Under the pieces are notes generated by a model. The model made no database searches and was not told where the DNA came from. It saw nothing but the letters and a program-made list of their open reading frames with translations. From Clostridia bacterium (lineage in GTDB: Bacteria; Bacillota; Clostridia; Christensenellales; DTU072): a stretch of DNA of 45,847 nt. Where the stretch lies: assembly GCA_017461065.1 (NCBI GenBank), contig JAFTZC010000049.1, positions 1 to 45,847 of the forward strand, in the 5' to 3' direction. The position numbers and the translations under genes are program-made. This document shows, in pieces, positions 1 through 11,271 of the stretch; the stretch's first letter is position 1; the number at the start of each line of letters is the position of its first letter.

Positions 1-4
1 ATCT

Positions 5-131
5 AAAAACGCGACATTTTAGCGCAATACTTCGTTAAAATCAAGACCCCGTCAGGGCGCAGTACGCCAAGTACAGCAACCCTTCGGGGTCTTACTTTTG
101 CCTTGTCTTGCATCTAAACTGTCGCGTTTTT
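5..131 (+). repeat. R1, copy of the ~127-bp structured dispersed repeat
   Basis: The element starts with AAAAACGCGACA and ends with the exact inverted copy TGTCGCGTTTTT; the ends continue to pair imperfectly inward (TTTAG with CTAAA). The centre is a nested hairpin: GACCCC, AGGG, GC, GTAC, a 5-nt loop, then GTAC, GC, CCCT and GGGGTC, followed by a T-rich run. This looks like an intrinsic terminator inside a longer imperfect palindrome. Four related copies occur in the window (near 6.5, 6.7, 28.0 and 28.2 kb). It lies just downstream of the lipoprotein gene that ends at 154, on the opposite strand. No open reading frame is seen inside it. Confidence 0.85.
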
Positions 132-153
132 ATGGAATGATATTTTCGTTAGA

Positions 154-2382
154 CTAATCTAAATTTGCAACTATTTCGCTTGGGGAAATATCGTTTACAA
201 CCTTTAATATTATACCTAACTTATCGGTTACTATCATATATCCAGCGCCAGATGCTTGTGGGTTTGTGTTTGCAATTATGCTTTCATTATCCTTTCCAAA
301 GATGATTTCTTTGGTATTCGAGTTGATTAATGATAGGAATTCTTTGTTGCTAATGTTAAGATTTGCAACTATTATGATATACTCGTCTGAAAGCTCTGTT
401 TGAGTGGATACTATTGTATCTATTGCTTCAGTAGTCATACTATCATAGCTTATAGCATATATTATTACTTTTCTGTCAGTAGTAATTCCAATTGTTTGTA
501 CTTCTTGTGCACCAACTTCTTGTCCACCAGGACCTACGAGACTTAACTCGTATCTACCTATACTATCTCCTACGTTATGACCATTAATAGGGTGATTGAG
601 AGCTACGGTAACCCTTGCAATGCCATTTTCGTCAAAAGTAAAGGTTTGATTTGTTTGTGTCAGTTGGTTTGTAAGGCTGTTATAACTTACGATGGTGCCA
701 ACTACATCAGCTCCAAATGCTTTTGTAAATGTAAAGTATCCATTTATATCAGTAGTTCCGTTTACAAGGTCAGAAGATGTAGAACCTACTTTTATTTCTA
801 AATTAGGTATGGGCGTGCCTTTTTGGTCAACACAATATACTTCAAATACTCTTTCGGTATAAAGTTTTATTTCAAGTTCGTAGGTGTTTGCTTGGAAAGT
901 GTGAGTTTTGTCGTAAATATATCCTTCAATTTCACCAATGATTTCTATGCTGACATTGCTTTTTTCTTTAGCTACGAAAGCTATCTCACCATTAGAATCC
1001 GTTGTATAAACACCTTGCTCTTGGTTGTTGACGACTACTTTTAGGTCAATTCCTGCAATGTTAGCGCCATTACTATCATTTACTTTTACTTTGTAGTTTT
1101 TATCAACGGGGATATATTTTCCTATGTTTAATTTAATCATAGGCGAGACGCCTACAATGGCTTCAAAGCTATTTTGTTGATATGCACCGAATGATGTTTG
1201 AACGCCTTGCGCTACGAGATGTTGATATGCACCATATTGATTAACACATCTACACGTATAGTTGCCAGGTGACATATATTCTTTTATATCACGAACTATC
1301 CAATGTGTATCGTTTGGCTTTGATGAGAACTCATTTTCCATTGAGTAAGTGCCTTGGGCACGAGCATAGTCGGTGGGTTGTTTTTTGAGAGCACTGGCAT
1401 CCAGCCCAAATGAATTGAGCATACCCTCGGTAGGTATAGTTACTTTATCAATAGTGGTTATACCGTCATTTGTGGTTGAGTAATCTACAACGAGCTCCTT
1501 TTGGGCATCATTTAATGCTGTATTGTAAAATTTGTTGTTTAGAAAGTCACGCAATGTGGAAGTATCCCAACATTGAGCCCAATTGCTACGTGCACCATAT
1601 ATTTTATCGTAATCGGTTTTGCTCATACCTTGATATGCTTCGCTGTCAATGATATCTACGCATTGGAGAATTGCACCATTGTCATCTTCATCAAGGACTT
1701 TCCATTTTATTGGCTCAAAGCGATAAAAATAGATGGTATTTAGTTCAATGCCAGCTTCATCGATGGTGCTGGATTGTGCTTCAGCCATCATTTTTGTAAC
1801 ATAAGGACGATATGAAGTATAATAAATGGCACGATATTTCTCACCCATTATATCCATATCCTTATAAAGAGCATAGTTGGATTTTACTTGGCTTGAATAA
1901 TAACCAAATGAAGTCCAACCGGTATCTACAGAAGGTGTTGATGCGCCATAGGCATCAAGTAAGGTCGCTTTTTCCAAATCATCCGTAACGAGAGTTTTGG
2001 GGTATTTGCCATAGTAAACGATGTCATTATGACGGCAGTAAGCATCGTTCAAAAGATGATAGGTTTCTCCACAGCCAGAACAATAGCAGTCATTGTCAAG
2101 AACGTGTGTTATGTTACCACAAATGGTACAGACACAATCATTATCAAGAGAATGAACAATAGCATTGCAAATGCTACAACGACAATTTTGTACGGAGTGA
2201 TTGGTTTTACCACAGATAGTACATTCACAACCATCGTTGAAATCGTGTAGTTCTACGCCACAGGAATCACACACGCAATCGGTTATATTTTGATGAGTAC
2301 AATCGTTGTTGCAAGCACTTAAAGTGCAAGCTAAAAGTAGCACAAAAAATGTCACTAAAAGTAAAAAAACCACTTTTTTCAT
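154..2382 (-). CDS. Cys-rich lipoprotein with DUF6273-like and Ig-like domains
   Basis: The protein has 742 residues. It begins with a lipoprotein signal (KK, a hydrophobic stretch, then LSAC at about residues 21-24), so it should be anchored on the outer face of the membrane. Residues ~25-115 hold about five units of ~19 residues with the pattern DCxCxxCG...H, which look like small zinc-binding knuckles. Residues ~120-420 resemble DUF6273 (IKWKVLD, then WDTSTLRDFLN), a family common in gut Firmicute surface proteins. Two or three beta-rich carboxypeptidase-regulatory or Ig-like units follow (~425-600). The last ~140 residues look like a thioredoxin fold of the TlpA type without a CXXC. The start has a GGAGG site 7 bases upstream. 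The function is unknown. The domain calls are by eye; the lipoprotein signal is the surest part. Confidence 0.85.
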   Translation of the reverse strand: MKKVVFLLLVTFFVLLLACTLSACNNDCTHQNITDCVCDSCGVELHDFNDGCECTICGKTNHSVQNCRCSICNAIVHSLDNDCVCTICGNITHVLDNDCYCSGCGETYHLLNDAYCRHNDIVYYGKYPKTLVTDDLEKATLLDAYGASTPSVDTGWTSFGYYSSQVKSNYALYKDMDIMGEKYRAIYYTSYRPYVTKMMAEAQSSTIDEAGIELNTIYFYRFEPIKWKVLDEDDNGAILQCVDIIDSEAYQGMSKTDYDKIYGARSNWAQCWDTSTLRDFLNNKFYNTALNDAQKELVVDYSTTNDGITTIDKVTIPTEGMLNSFGLDASALKKQPTDYARAQGTYSMENEFSSKPNDTHWIVRDIKEYMSPGNYTCRCVNQYGAYQHLVAQGVQTSFGAYQQNSFEAIVGVSPMIKLNIGKYIPVDKNYKVKVNDSNGANIAGIDLKVVVNNQEQGVYTTDSNGEIAFVAKEKSNVSIEIIGEIEGYIYDKTHTFQANTYELEIKLYTERVFEVYCVDQKGTPIPNLEIKVGSTSSDLVNGTTDINGYFTFTKAFGADVVGTIVSYNSLTNQLTQTNQTFTFDENGIARVTVALNHPINGHNVGDSIGRYELSLVGPGGQEVGAQEVQTIGITTDRKVIIYAISYDSMTTEAIDTIVSTQTELSDEYIIIVANLNISNKEFLSLINSNTKEIIFGKDNESIIANTNPQASGAGYMIVTDKLGIILKVVNDISPSEIVANLD

Positions 2383-2423
2383 TTCATAACCTCCATAGGT
2401 ATATTTAATGATTGGTCAATATA

Positions 2424-2453
2424 ATTATATCAATGTATATATTAGAGAGTCAA
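2424..2453 (-). promoter_or_regulatory. sigma-A promoter of the lipoprotein gene
   Basis: On the minus strand TTGACT (2453-2448) is followed after 18 bases by TATAAT (2429-2424). Transcription would start near 2417, giving a leader of ~35 nt that carries the GGAGG site. Confidence 0.6.
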
Positions 2454-2498
2454 GATAGAATAAAAAGCCATATTGATATAAATTGTATTAACAAGCGC

Positions 2499-2542
2499 AT
2501 ATCCCAAAATGGGATATTTTTATTATACCAAGTTGGTATAAT
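2499..2542. promoter_or_regulatory. two palindromic operators and -10 box before the XRE gene
   Basis: ATATCCC-AAAAT-GGGATAT (2499-2517) and a perfect 10-bp inverted repeat, ATTATACCAA-G-TTGGTATAAT (2522-2542), have centres 24 bp apart. The right arm of the second contains a perfect TATAAT (2537-2542), and the first overlaps where the -35 box would lie (no good -35 match is seen). The inference is that the XRE protein binds here and represses its own promoter. Confidence 0.65.
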
Positions 2543-2573
2543 AATGTCAAGACGTTATTATAGTGGAGATAGT

Positions 2574-2774
2574 ATGGTTTTTCGTTTGAAGCAATTAAGA
2601 AAAGAACGAAACATATCGCAACTTAAGCTTGCGATAGATTTGGATATGAACCAAAACTCCATTAGTCGTTATGAAAATTTGGAAAGGGAAGCAGATTACG
2701 AAACTTTGATAAGATTTGCTGACTATTTTAAAGTATCGCTTGATTATTTGTTGGGTAGAACAGATAACAAATAA
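2574..2774 (+). CDS. small XRE-family transcriptional regulator
   Basis: The product has 66 residues and is essentially one Cro/C1-type helix-turn-helix: FRLKQLRKERNISQ, then LAIDLDMNQNSISRYE, then a FADYFKVSLDYLLGR tail typical of the family. I chose the ATG at 2574 because it starts the domain properly and has GGAG 5 bases upstream; the frame is open back to an ATG at 2412, but that upstream part covers the palindromes and the promoter and does not look like protein. Two palindromes just upstream suggest autorepression. It is transcribed away from the lipoprotein gene, which it may also control. Confidence 0.85.
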   Translation: MVFRLKQLRKERNISQLKLAIDLDMNQNSISRYENLEREADYETLIRFADYFKVSLDYLLGRTDNK

Positions 2775-2793
2775 AGCATTAGGTTTTCGCATT

Positions 2794-2826
2794 AAAAAAA
2801 TAAGCACCGATTTCTCGGTGCTTATT
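2794..2826 (-). terminator. terminator of nifJ
   Basis: A perfect 12-bp stem (AATAAGCACCGA, loop TTTC, TCGGTGCTTATT) lies between the converging XRE and nifJ genes. On the minus strand it is followed by a run of seven T, so it mainly serves nifJ; on the plus strand the T run is poor. Confidence 0.8.
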
Positions 2827-2844
2827 CTATATTAAATTAACGGA

Positions 2845-6360
<3,516 letters not shown>

Positions 6361-6385
6361 TTAATTTTCGTTAATTTAATCTATA

Positions 6386-6407
6386 TGCGTACGCGTATAC
6401 GCACGCA
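6386..6407. promoter_or_regulatory. imperfect palindrome at the nifJ transcription start
   Basis: TGCGTACGCG and TATACGCACGCA form an imperfect inverted repeat with a perfect core GCGTATACGC. It begins just inside the predicted nifJ transcript (start near 6410), so it could be an operator or a 5' hairpin. No known regulator site was recognised. Confidence 0.35.
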
Positions 6408-6416
6408 TACACATAC

Positions 6417-6445
6417 ATTATATATAGTTTGGGCTTTTCTGTCAA
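6417..6445 (-). promoter_or_regulatory. consensus sigma-A promoter of nifJ
   Basis: On the minus strand there is a perfect TTGACA (6445-6440), 17 bases, and a perfect TATAAT (6422-6417). Repeat R2 begins 4 bp upstream of the -35 box. Confidence 0.85.
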
Positions 6446-6449
6446 TAGA

Positions 6450-6577
6450 AAAAACGCGATTCTTCAGCGACCTACTTTACAAAATTAAAAGTCCCCCTTC
6501 GGGTCACGTGCGCCAAGTACGCTCGCCCTTGGGGGCTTTTATTTTGCTTCGTATCTCATCTAAATAATCGCGTTTTT
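6450..6577 (+). repeat. R2, copy of the structured dispersed repeat
   Basis: The ends are AAAAACGCGAT and ATCGCGTTTTT (exact inverted copies). The central hairpin has arms AGTCCCCC and GGGGGCT followed by TTTTATTTT, and the inner stem is GTGC-gccaa-GTAC. Compared with R1 both arms differ yet still pair. It lies directly upstream of the nifJ promoter and could shield it from read-through. Confidence 0.8.
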
Positions 6578-6639
6578 AACGCTAACCTATTTTTATTTAA
6601 ATTTAATTTTTTATCTTTACTCCTAATTCTACACTCTCT

Positions 6640-6765
6640 AAAACGTGTTAGTTTGGATGAAAGACAAGGCAAATGATAATCCCCCAAAGGGTTGCTGTAG
6701 TAGACCTACTGCGCCTTGCAGGGGGATTGTTGTTTGTGAAGTATTTCGCCAAAATAACGCGTTTT
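6640..6765 (-). repeat. R3, inverted copy of the structured dispersed repeat
   Basis: Read on the minus strand this copy starts with AAAACGCGTTATTTTGG and ends with the near-exact inverted copy. The central arms are AATCCCCC and GGGGGATT, and the inner hairpin is GTAG-gtcta-CTAC, where R1 has GTAC and GTAC. It starts 1 base after the stop codon of the metallophosphoesterase gene and is oriented with that gene, where its T-rich hairpin would end the transcript. The 62 bp between R2 and R3 are AT-rich and show nothing else. Confidence 0.8.
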
Positions 6766-6766
6766 C

Positions 6767-8422
6767 TTATTTTTTATTCACGCGTGGTGGAAGTACCTTC
6801 TTATAATCACGATATGGATTAAAGGTCTTGGTGCCGCGTAGCCAAATGAGCACAGCTCCGATTATTCCAACGGGTAGGGTAACGGGAAGCGTAAAGAGCA
6901 TAATCAGTACGGCGCTTATTATGATGCCTAAGCCCTTGTTGGACTTGAATTTGGGGAGTTCGGGCTTTTCTTCGGGTGAGCCGCTTGGGTCGATGACGGC
7001 GTCGTAGTCGTCAATGCCGTTGTTGTATGCAAGGGGCTCTACGACGTCGCGTAGGGTGTCGTAGCCAAGTAGCTTTTTGAGTTTGATACCAAGGGTGTCT
7101 GCAAGGTCGTCGATAATTGCAACGGTACCCATAATAATGCTGAACTCGGGGCTCAAGGGCGAGAAGTCGGCGTTACCTGCATATAGCTTTTGTACCATAT
7201 TCAAAATGACGGGTACTACGAGCTCGTTCTTTATGGGTTCAACTTGAGCCGGGGTAAGGCGACTTTCCTTTTTGCACCACTTGTATACTCTGCCGATGGT
7301 AAGTTTGTTTAGGAATACGCCTACTGCTTTGAATATCCACCAGAACTGATATACCGTCCAAGGACGAATGGAAATGGAGTTTGCGTATATTGCAAAGTTA
7401 ATCATATCTTCGCCCATACTTGCTACCATATCTTCAATCATACCGAAGAAGCCTTCGCGACAATATTCGGGTAAGCTCTTGCCTTGAAGGTCAAAGCGAG
7501 AAAGCGTTTGTATAACTATACTACGCACGTCGATACGGCCGTCGGGTAGGTACTCAACCTTACGCATAACGGGTGGATAGCCAATGAGTGCGCCTGTGGA
7601 AATATCGTAGAAAGGATTGCCGTTTTCCGATTTTAGGAACTCTATATCGTGGATATGTGAGTGGCCTGTGTAGATAACGTTTACGCCGTTATCGGCAAGC
7701 AAGTTGGCAAGGCGAATGTTGTCGTAGACGATATCGCGACTGCCGATTAGCTTGTATATTGGGCTTGGGGTAAGCACGGGGTGGTGCAAGCAAGTGACCA
7801 AAGTTACGCCGTCTTCCTTTGCCTTTTGGCACTCGGATAGCACCCAATCAATGAGCTCTTGGTTAAGACCGCGTTGGTTATTCTTTTGCTTGCAAATGTA
7901 GTCGTCGTTGATTGCAAGGAGCCTGTGCTTTTTGTCCAGCTCGTAGGTGTAGGACATACTATCGTGCTCGACGGAGAGTGCTTTATCTCTGCCGTAGGGG
8001 GCGTACCAAGCGCGCAAATCTTCACGATGAGCGCAAGGAATAAAGCGCTTGTACTCGTAGTTTTCGTCGTAGCCGTAAGATAGACCTTCGTTTTGGTCCT
8101 TTTTGCTATACTTGGTGGGCTTTAGCTCGCGATAGTCGTGTGTGGAAGTGGTAAGCAAAATCCTAAGACCTTTTTCCGTATATTCTTCCAATATCTTGAT
8201 TAGGTCTTCGTGCGAAGTAATCTCACCGTTGTCGGTAAGGTCGCCTGTGATTAAAACTGTGTCGGTGTCGGGGTCTTTTAAGATGATATCAAAGGCTTCG
8301 CGTATGATTTCTTCCGATTCTCTAAGTTGCATTTGGGTGGGTTTCCTATCCCATTTGTAGGGGTCGCTGAGCCAATTGCGTTTGGAGTAAAGGTGGATAT
8401 CCGTCATTACGTAAAGTTTCAT
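6767..8422 (-). CDS. calcineurin-like metallophosphoesterase, membrane anchored at the C-terminus
   Basis: The 551-residue protein carries the metallophosphoesterase motifs in order: DIH (8-10), GDLTDNGE (60-67), STHDYRE (usual GNHD; the Asn ligand is Thr here), CLHHP, and GHSHIHD at about residue 253. Such enzymes use two metals to cleave phosphoesters; the substrate cannot be told. A middle region of ~200 residues is helical and unassigned. Near the C-terminus a hydrophobic stretch (IIISAVLIMLFTLPVTLPVG and beyond) makes one or two membrane passes, so the catalytic part is probably cytoplasmic because there is no signal peptide. The ATG has GGAGC upstream and its own promoter. The neighbouring divergent gene is an alpha/beta hydrolase. 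Confidence 0.9.
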   Translation of the reverse strand: MKLYVMTDIHLYSKRNWLSDPYKWDRKPTQMQLRESEEIIREAFDIILKDPDTDTVLITGDLTDNGEITSHEDLIKILEEYTEKGLRILLTTSTHDYRELKPTKYSKKDQNEGLSYGYDENYEYKRFIPCAHREDLRAWYAPYGRDKALSVEHDSMSYTYELDKKHRLLAINDDYICKQKNNQRGLNQELIDWVLSECQKAKEDGVTLVTCLHHPVLTPSPIYKLIGSRDIVYDNIRLANLLADNGVNVIYTGHSHIHDIEFLKSENGNPFYDISTGALIGYPPVMRKVEYLPDGRIDVRSIVIQTLSRFDLQGKSLPEYCREGFFGMIEDMVASMGEDMINFAIYANSISIRPWTVYQFWWIFKAVGVFLNKLTIGRVYKWCKKESRLTPAQVEPIKNELVVPVILNMVQKLYAGNADFSPLSPEFSIIMGTVAIIDDLADTLGIKLKKLLGYDTLRDVVEPLAYNNGIDDYDAVIDPSGSPEEKPELPKFKSNKGLGIIISAVLIMLFTLPVTLPVGIIGAVLIWLRGTKTFNPYRDYKKVLPPRVNKK

Positions 8423-8452
8423 ATTTGCTCCTATGGGTTAAATAATATAGTT

Positions 8453-8481
8453 ATTATAACATACCTTTAGAGTATCTTCAA
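8453..8481 (-). promoter_or_regulatory. promoter of the metallophosphoesterase gene
   Basis: On the minus strand TTGAAG (8481-8476), 17 bases, TATAAT (8458-8453). It stands nearly back to back with the promoter of the divergent hydrolase gene. Confidence 0.65.
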
Positions 8482-8491
8482 TAGAAAATAC

Positions 8492-8520
8492 TTTACAAAA
8501 ACGACTGTCGGGGTTATAAT
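8492..8520 (+). promoter_or_regulatory. promoter of the 8556 hydrolase gene
   Basis: TTTACA (8492-8497), 17 bases, TATAAT (8515-8520); the start codon lies 35 bases further on, behind TTGGAGAT. Confidence 0.7.
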
Positions 8521-8555
8521 TACCATAACAAAACAGTATATTTTGGAGATAACTT

Positions 8556-9515
8556 ATGACTATTCCGGAAATCGTTGGTCTATCCATTTTTTGTTTGTTG
8601 ATAGCTTGTGGTATTATTATCGCAATACTATTCCTATGTGGATATCTAACCTATCGTAGTCTTGTACACAGAAAGGAAAGCCTTGATAAGCTTGAGCAAA
8701 GCCCTTACGTTGGCGCGCTTGGTCCAAATCTCGCCGAGTTCAACGAGTATCGCGACGACGCTCACAAGGCACTAAAGGGCACTCCTTTTAGCTGGGAATC
8801 CGTAACGGCTGACGACGAAGTACGTTTGTTTGCAAGACTTTATAAAGTGGTCGATGCAAAAACTACCGTAATTTGCCTACCGGGATATATGACTTCTGCA
8901 GTCAAGAGCTTTGCCGATATCGTACCTTTCTATATGGAAAAGGGCTACAACGTACTACTCGTAACCAACAGGGGACACGCTGAAAGCGGCGGCAGGCATA
9001 TCACTTTTGGTATCAAGGAAAGCGGCGACCTACTAAAGTGGGTTGACAAGGTAAACGAGCTATACCCCGAAGGAAACGTGCTAATCCACGGCATAGAGCT
9101 TGGCGCAAACGCAGCAATGCTTGCAAGTGGAGACCTACCCCATAACGTAAAGGGCATAATCGAAGATAGTGGTTTCAGTAAGCCTTGGGATATCTTCGTA
9201 TACCAAATCAAGCAAATTTACCACCTATCTCCATTCCCAATTCTTCACATTGCAGAGTACTTTACAAAGAGATTTGCAAAGGTAGGATACCAAGACAGCG
9301 CAGTCAAGGCAGTTGCTGAAAGCTCGGTACCAATCCTATTTATCCACGGCAGCAGAGATATGTTCGTACCCCCATATATGTGCCACGCTTGCTACGATAG
9401 CTGCACGGCACCAAAAGCAATGCTGATAGTCGAAGGCGCAGGCCACACCCAAGCTTGCTTTAAGGATAAGGAAGCGTATATCGAATCATTAAACAGCTTT
9501 ATCGAAAGCCTATAA
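8556..9515 (+). CDS. membrane-anchored alpha/beta hydrolase-like protein with Glu at the nucleophile position
   Basis: The protein has 319 residues: an N-terminal membrane segment (about residues 7-32), then an alpha/beta hydrolase fold of the kind found in Firmicute YqkD-like proteins (ICLPGYMTS; NVLLVTNRGHAESGG; VKGIIEDSGFSKPW; LFIHGSRDMFVPP; EGAGHTQAC). The Asp and His of the triad are present. The nucleophile elbow, normally GxSxG (HGISMGA in relatives), reads HGIELGA: the codon is GAG, so Glu stands where Ser should be. The protein may therefore not hydrolyse esters by the usual route. The start follows TTGGAGAT. A terminator follows the stop. The fold is clear; the activity is open. Confidence 0.85.
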   Translation: MTIPEIVGLSIFCLLIACGIIIAILFLCGYLTYRSLVHRKESLDKLEQSPYVGALGPNLAEFNEYRDDAHKALKGTPFSWESVTADDEVRLFARLYKVVDAKTTVICLPGYMTSAVKSFADIVPFYMEKGYNVLLVTNRGHAESGGRHITFGIKESGDLLKWVDKVNELYPEGNVLIHGIELGANAAMLASGDLPHNVKGIIEDSGFSKPWDIFVYQIKQIYHLSPFPILHIAEYFTKRFAKVGYQDSAVKAVAESSVPILFIHGSRDMFVPPYMCHACYDSCTAPKAMLIVEGAGHTQACFKDKEAYIESLNSFIESL

Positions 9516-9531
9516 CAAAAAACAAAAAGAA

Positions 9532-9578
9532 AGAGCAAAACGCACAAGATTTAGTCTTGCGTGTTTGCTCTTTTTTTT
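9532..9578 (+). terminator. terminator after the 8556 hydrolase gene
   Basis: A long imperfect stem (AGAGCAAAACGCACAAGAT with GTCTTGCGTGTTTGCTCT) is followed by eight T. Confidence 0.8.
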
Positions 9579-9582
9579 GTTT

Positions 9583-9732
9583 GTGAAGTTTTCGCAAAAG
9601 CGAAAGAGAAGTTGTGCTACGCACAGTGAAGTTGCTCGAGAAAAGCCTTGAACGTCTTTTCTGCTCGCAGTGAAGTTAAGTTTGCCCAATACTTCGCCGA
9701 TAGGCGAAACTTAACTATGAAAATAACTTCAC
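9583..9732 (+). repeat. GTGAAGTT-hairpin array 1
   Basis: The octamer GTGAAGTT occurs at 9583, 9626 and 9670, with a one-base variant GAGAAGTT at 9606 and an inverted AACTTCAC at 9725. The spacers are mostly small inverted repeats of different sequence: TTCGC-aaaa-GCGAA, GTG-ctacg-CAC, AGAAAAG-10 nt-CTTTTCT, and TTCGCC-gat-AGGCGAA inside a longer AAGTTT/AAACTT pair. A related array lies at 30411-30593. It fills most of the gap between the 8556 hydrolase terminator and the end of the gene on the other strand. Confidence 0.75.
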
Positions 9733-9767
9733 TTGCTCAAAGGCAAACTTAGTTTGATAAGGTATTA

Positions 9768-11135
9768 TTAGCCCCAAACCTTGTCGATTTCTAAGAAAGT
9801 CCTTTCCATTAGTAGGGCGTTGAAGTTGATGCCTACGTTTAGGTGGCCGTGTTCGATGCGTACGACGTTTGCGCCACGTGGGTCGCTGCCCGAAGTTGCC
9901 GAGTACTCAAGTATCATATTGTCGCCTTCGGTGGAATAACGTATCTCGTCAAGGACAACTTCGCCATTCTCGTTTGTTACGTAGCTAACGCCTTCCATAC
10001 CCTTTTGACCAACGCCGATGAAGTATACGGTGTTTACAAGGCTCATACTGTGCACTTTGTTGCCGTCCACTTCTACCATATAGGCATCCCAATAGTTTTC
10101 AAGGCGAGTTTTGCCGTTTTCTTCCCTTTGGAAGGGGTAAATCCACTCGCCGTCACGCTTTGCAAAGGGGCGTGAGAGATAGAACTCGATTAGCTCCTCG
10201 CGTGAGGTGATAGGCTCGCCGTCCACCGTAATCATATAGTCGTTTGCACCGTATTGACCGCTCTCCATAAGGTAGGGAGATGGGAATAGCTGATACATAC
10301 TTACAAGGCTTGATAGGAAGGGCTCGACGACGTCTTTTACGATTTGGTTGACGTCAATGAAGCCGCCCACTGCACCAAGGTCGATGCCACCGAGTAGGCG
10401 CGTTATATCTTCGATATAAACGAGTGCGTCCACAGCGCCCAAGCAAGCCGAAGAATAGGGGGTGTAGAGCACCACTTTTTCGCGGTTTTCCGCCTTTTGG
10501 AGATAGCAACCAACTACGCTTCCGCCCATACTATGCGAAGTCAGTACGACTTCGTCGTAACCACGCTCGTTGATAAACTCTTCAAGCAAATTGGCGTTAG
10601 CGTCATTATCAAGGCGCCAATCGTAGTTGAAAACCACTACTTCGGCCTTTTCGCCGTATCTTTTAAGCATAGAGTCGTAGGTCTCTTTGTAGCAGTTGAT
10701 TGCGCCGTACTTGAGTCTGTTTGGGGAGTCGGGATTAGCAGGGGAAATATCCTTGATGCTTTTGCCCGTCATAATATCTACGGTCATATTTGCCATAAGG
10801 CCGTTTTCTTCGTCAAGGAGCTTTAGCACTTCAGTGAGTCCGCCCATACCCTTTAGGGCTTTGTTGATTACCTCTTCGGATATGCCGAATCCCGTGGGGC
10901 TAACTACGTCTTGGACGGGGAAATCTTCATAGTTTTTGAGTGGGTCCCATAGTTGTGTTTGAGTACCGTCGGGGTTGTTGAGATATAATCCGCCCGACAA
11001 GAACGCCGTGACGATAACAATGCCACGCTTTGGCTCTTTTTTGCTTAGAAGCCCAACCGTGCTGAGCGCAAGAGTGAGTGCAAGCAAAATTACTACCAGC
11101 GTTAAGGATAATCTTTTAGCAAACGAATTTTTCAT
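9768..11135 (-). CDS. LCAT-like alpha/beta hydrolase (lipase or acyltransferase), exported or membrane anchored
   Basis: The product has 455 residues from the ATG at 11135. I chose it because GGGAGG lies 6 bases upstream and the next residues (KNSFAKR then a hydrophobic stretch) form a signal or anchor; an upstream in-frame ATG at 11195 has no such support. The body resembles the lecithin:cholesterol acyltransferase family: an early beta strand (IVIVTAFLSGG), QLWDP, VVVFNYDWRLD, the Ser elbow TSHSMGGS, and a late HGHLN segment that could supply the catalytic His. Family members act on lipid acyl esters; whether this is a lipase, phospholipase or acyltransferase cannot be read from sequence. 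It has its own promoter, back to back with that of the P-type ATPase. Confidence 0.8.
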   Translation of the reverse strand: MKNSFAKRLSLTLVVILLALTLALSTVGLLSKKEPKRGIVIVTAFLSGGLYLNNPDGTQTQLWDPLKNYEDFPVQDVVSPTGFGISEEVINKALKGMGGLTEVLKLLDEENGLMANMTVDIMTGKSIKDISPANPDSPNRLKYGAINCYKETYDSMLKRYGEKAEVVVFNYDWRLDNDANANLLEEFINERGYDEVVLTSHSMGGSVVGCYLQKAENREKVVLYTPYSSACLGAVDALVYIEDITRLLGGIDLGAVGGFIDVNQIVKDVVEPFLSSLVSMYQLFPSPYLMESGQYGANDYMITVDGEPITSREELIEFYLSRPFAKRDGEWIYPFQREENGKTRLENYWDAYMVEVDGNKVHSMSLVNTVYFIGVGQKGMEGVSYVTNENGEVVLDEIRYSTEGDNMILEYSATSGSDPRGANVVRIEHGHLNVGINFNALLMERTFLEIDKVWG

Positions 11136-11166
11136 ATAGACCTCCCTATAAATCCCCCATAAGGAA

Positions 11167-11195
11167 ATTATATCATAACTTAGTATGCGATACAA
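11167..11195 (-). promoter_or_regulatory. promoter of the LCAT-like gene
   Basis: On the minus strand TTGTAT (11195-11190), 17 bases, TATAAT (11172-11167). Confidence 0.6.
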
Positions 11196-11213
11196 TAGCG
11201 AAAATATTAAATA

Positions 11214-11241
11214 TTGACTTAGCGCGCACGTGTGGTATAAT
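11214..11241 (+). promoter_or_regulatory. promoter of the P-type ATPase gene
   Basis: TTGACT (11214-11219), 16 bases, TATAAT (11236-11241); the start codon at 11272 has GGAG upstream. Confidence 0.7.
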
Positions 11242-11271
11242 AAATAGTATCCAACACTATGGAGAATTTAT

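Noticed and set aside
2412..2573. A longer start of the XRE gene at 2412
   Set aside because: The added residues cover the promoter and two palindromes and do not resemble protein; a good SD supports 2574.
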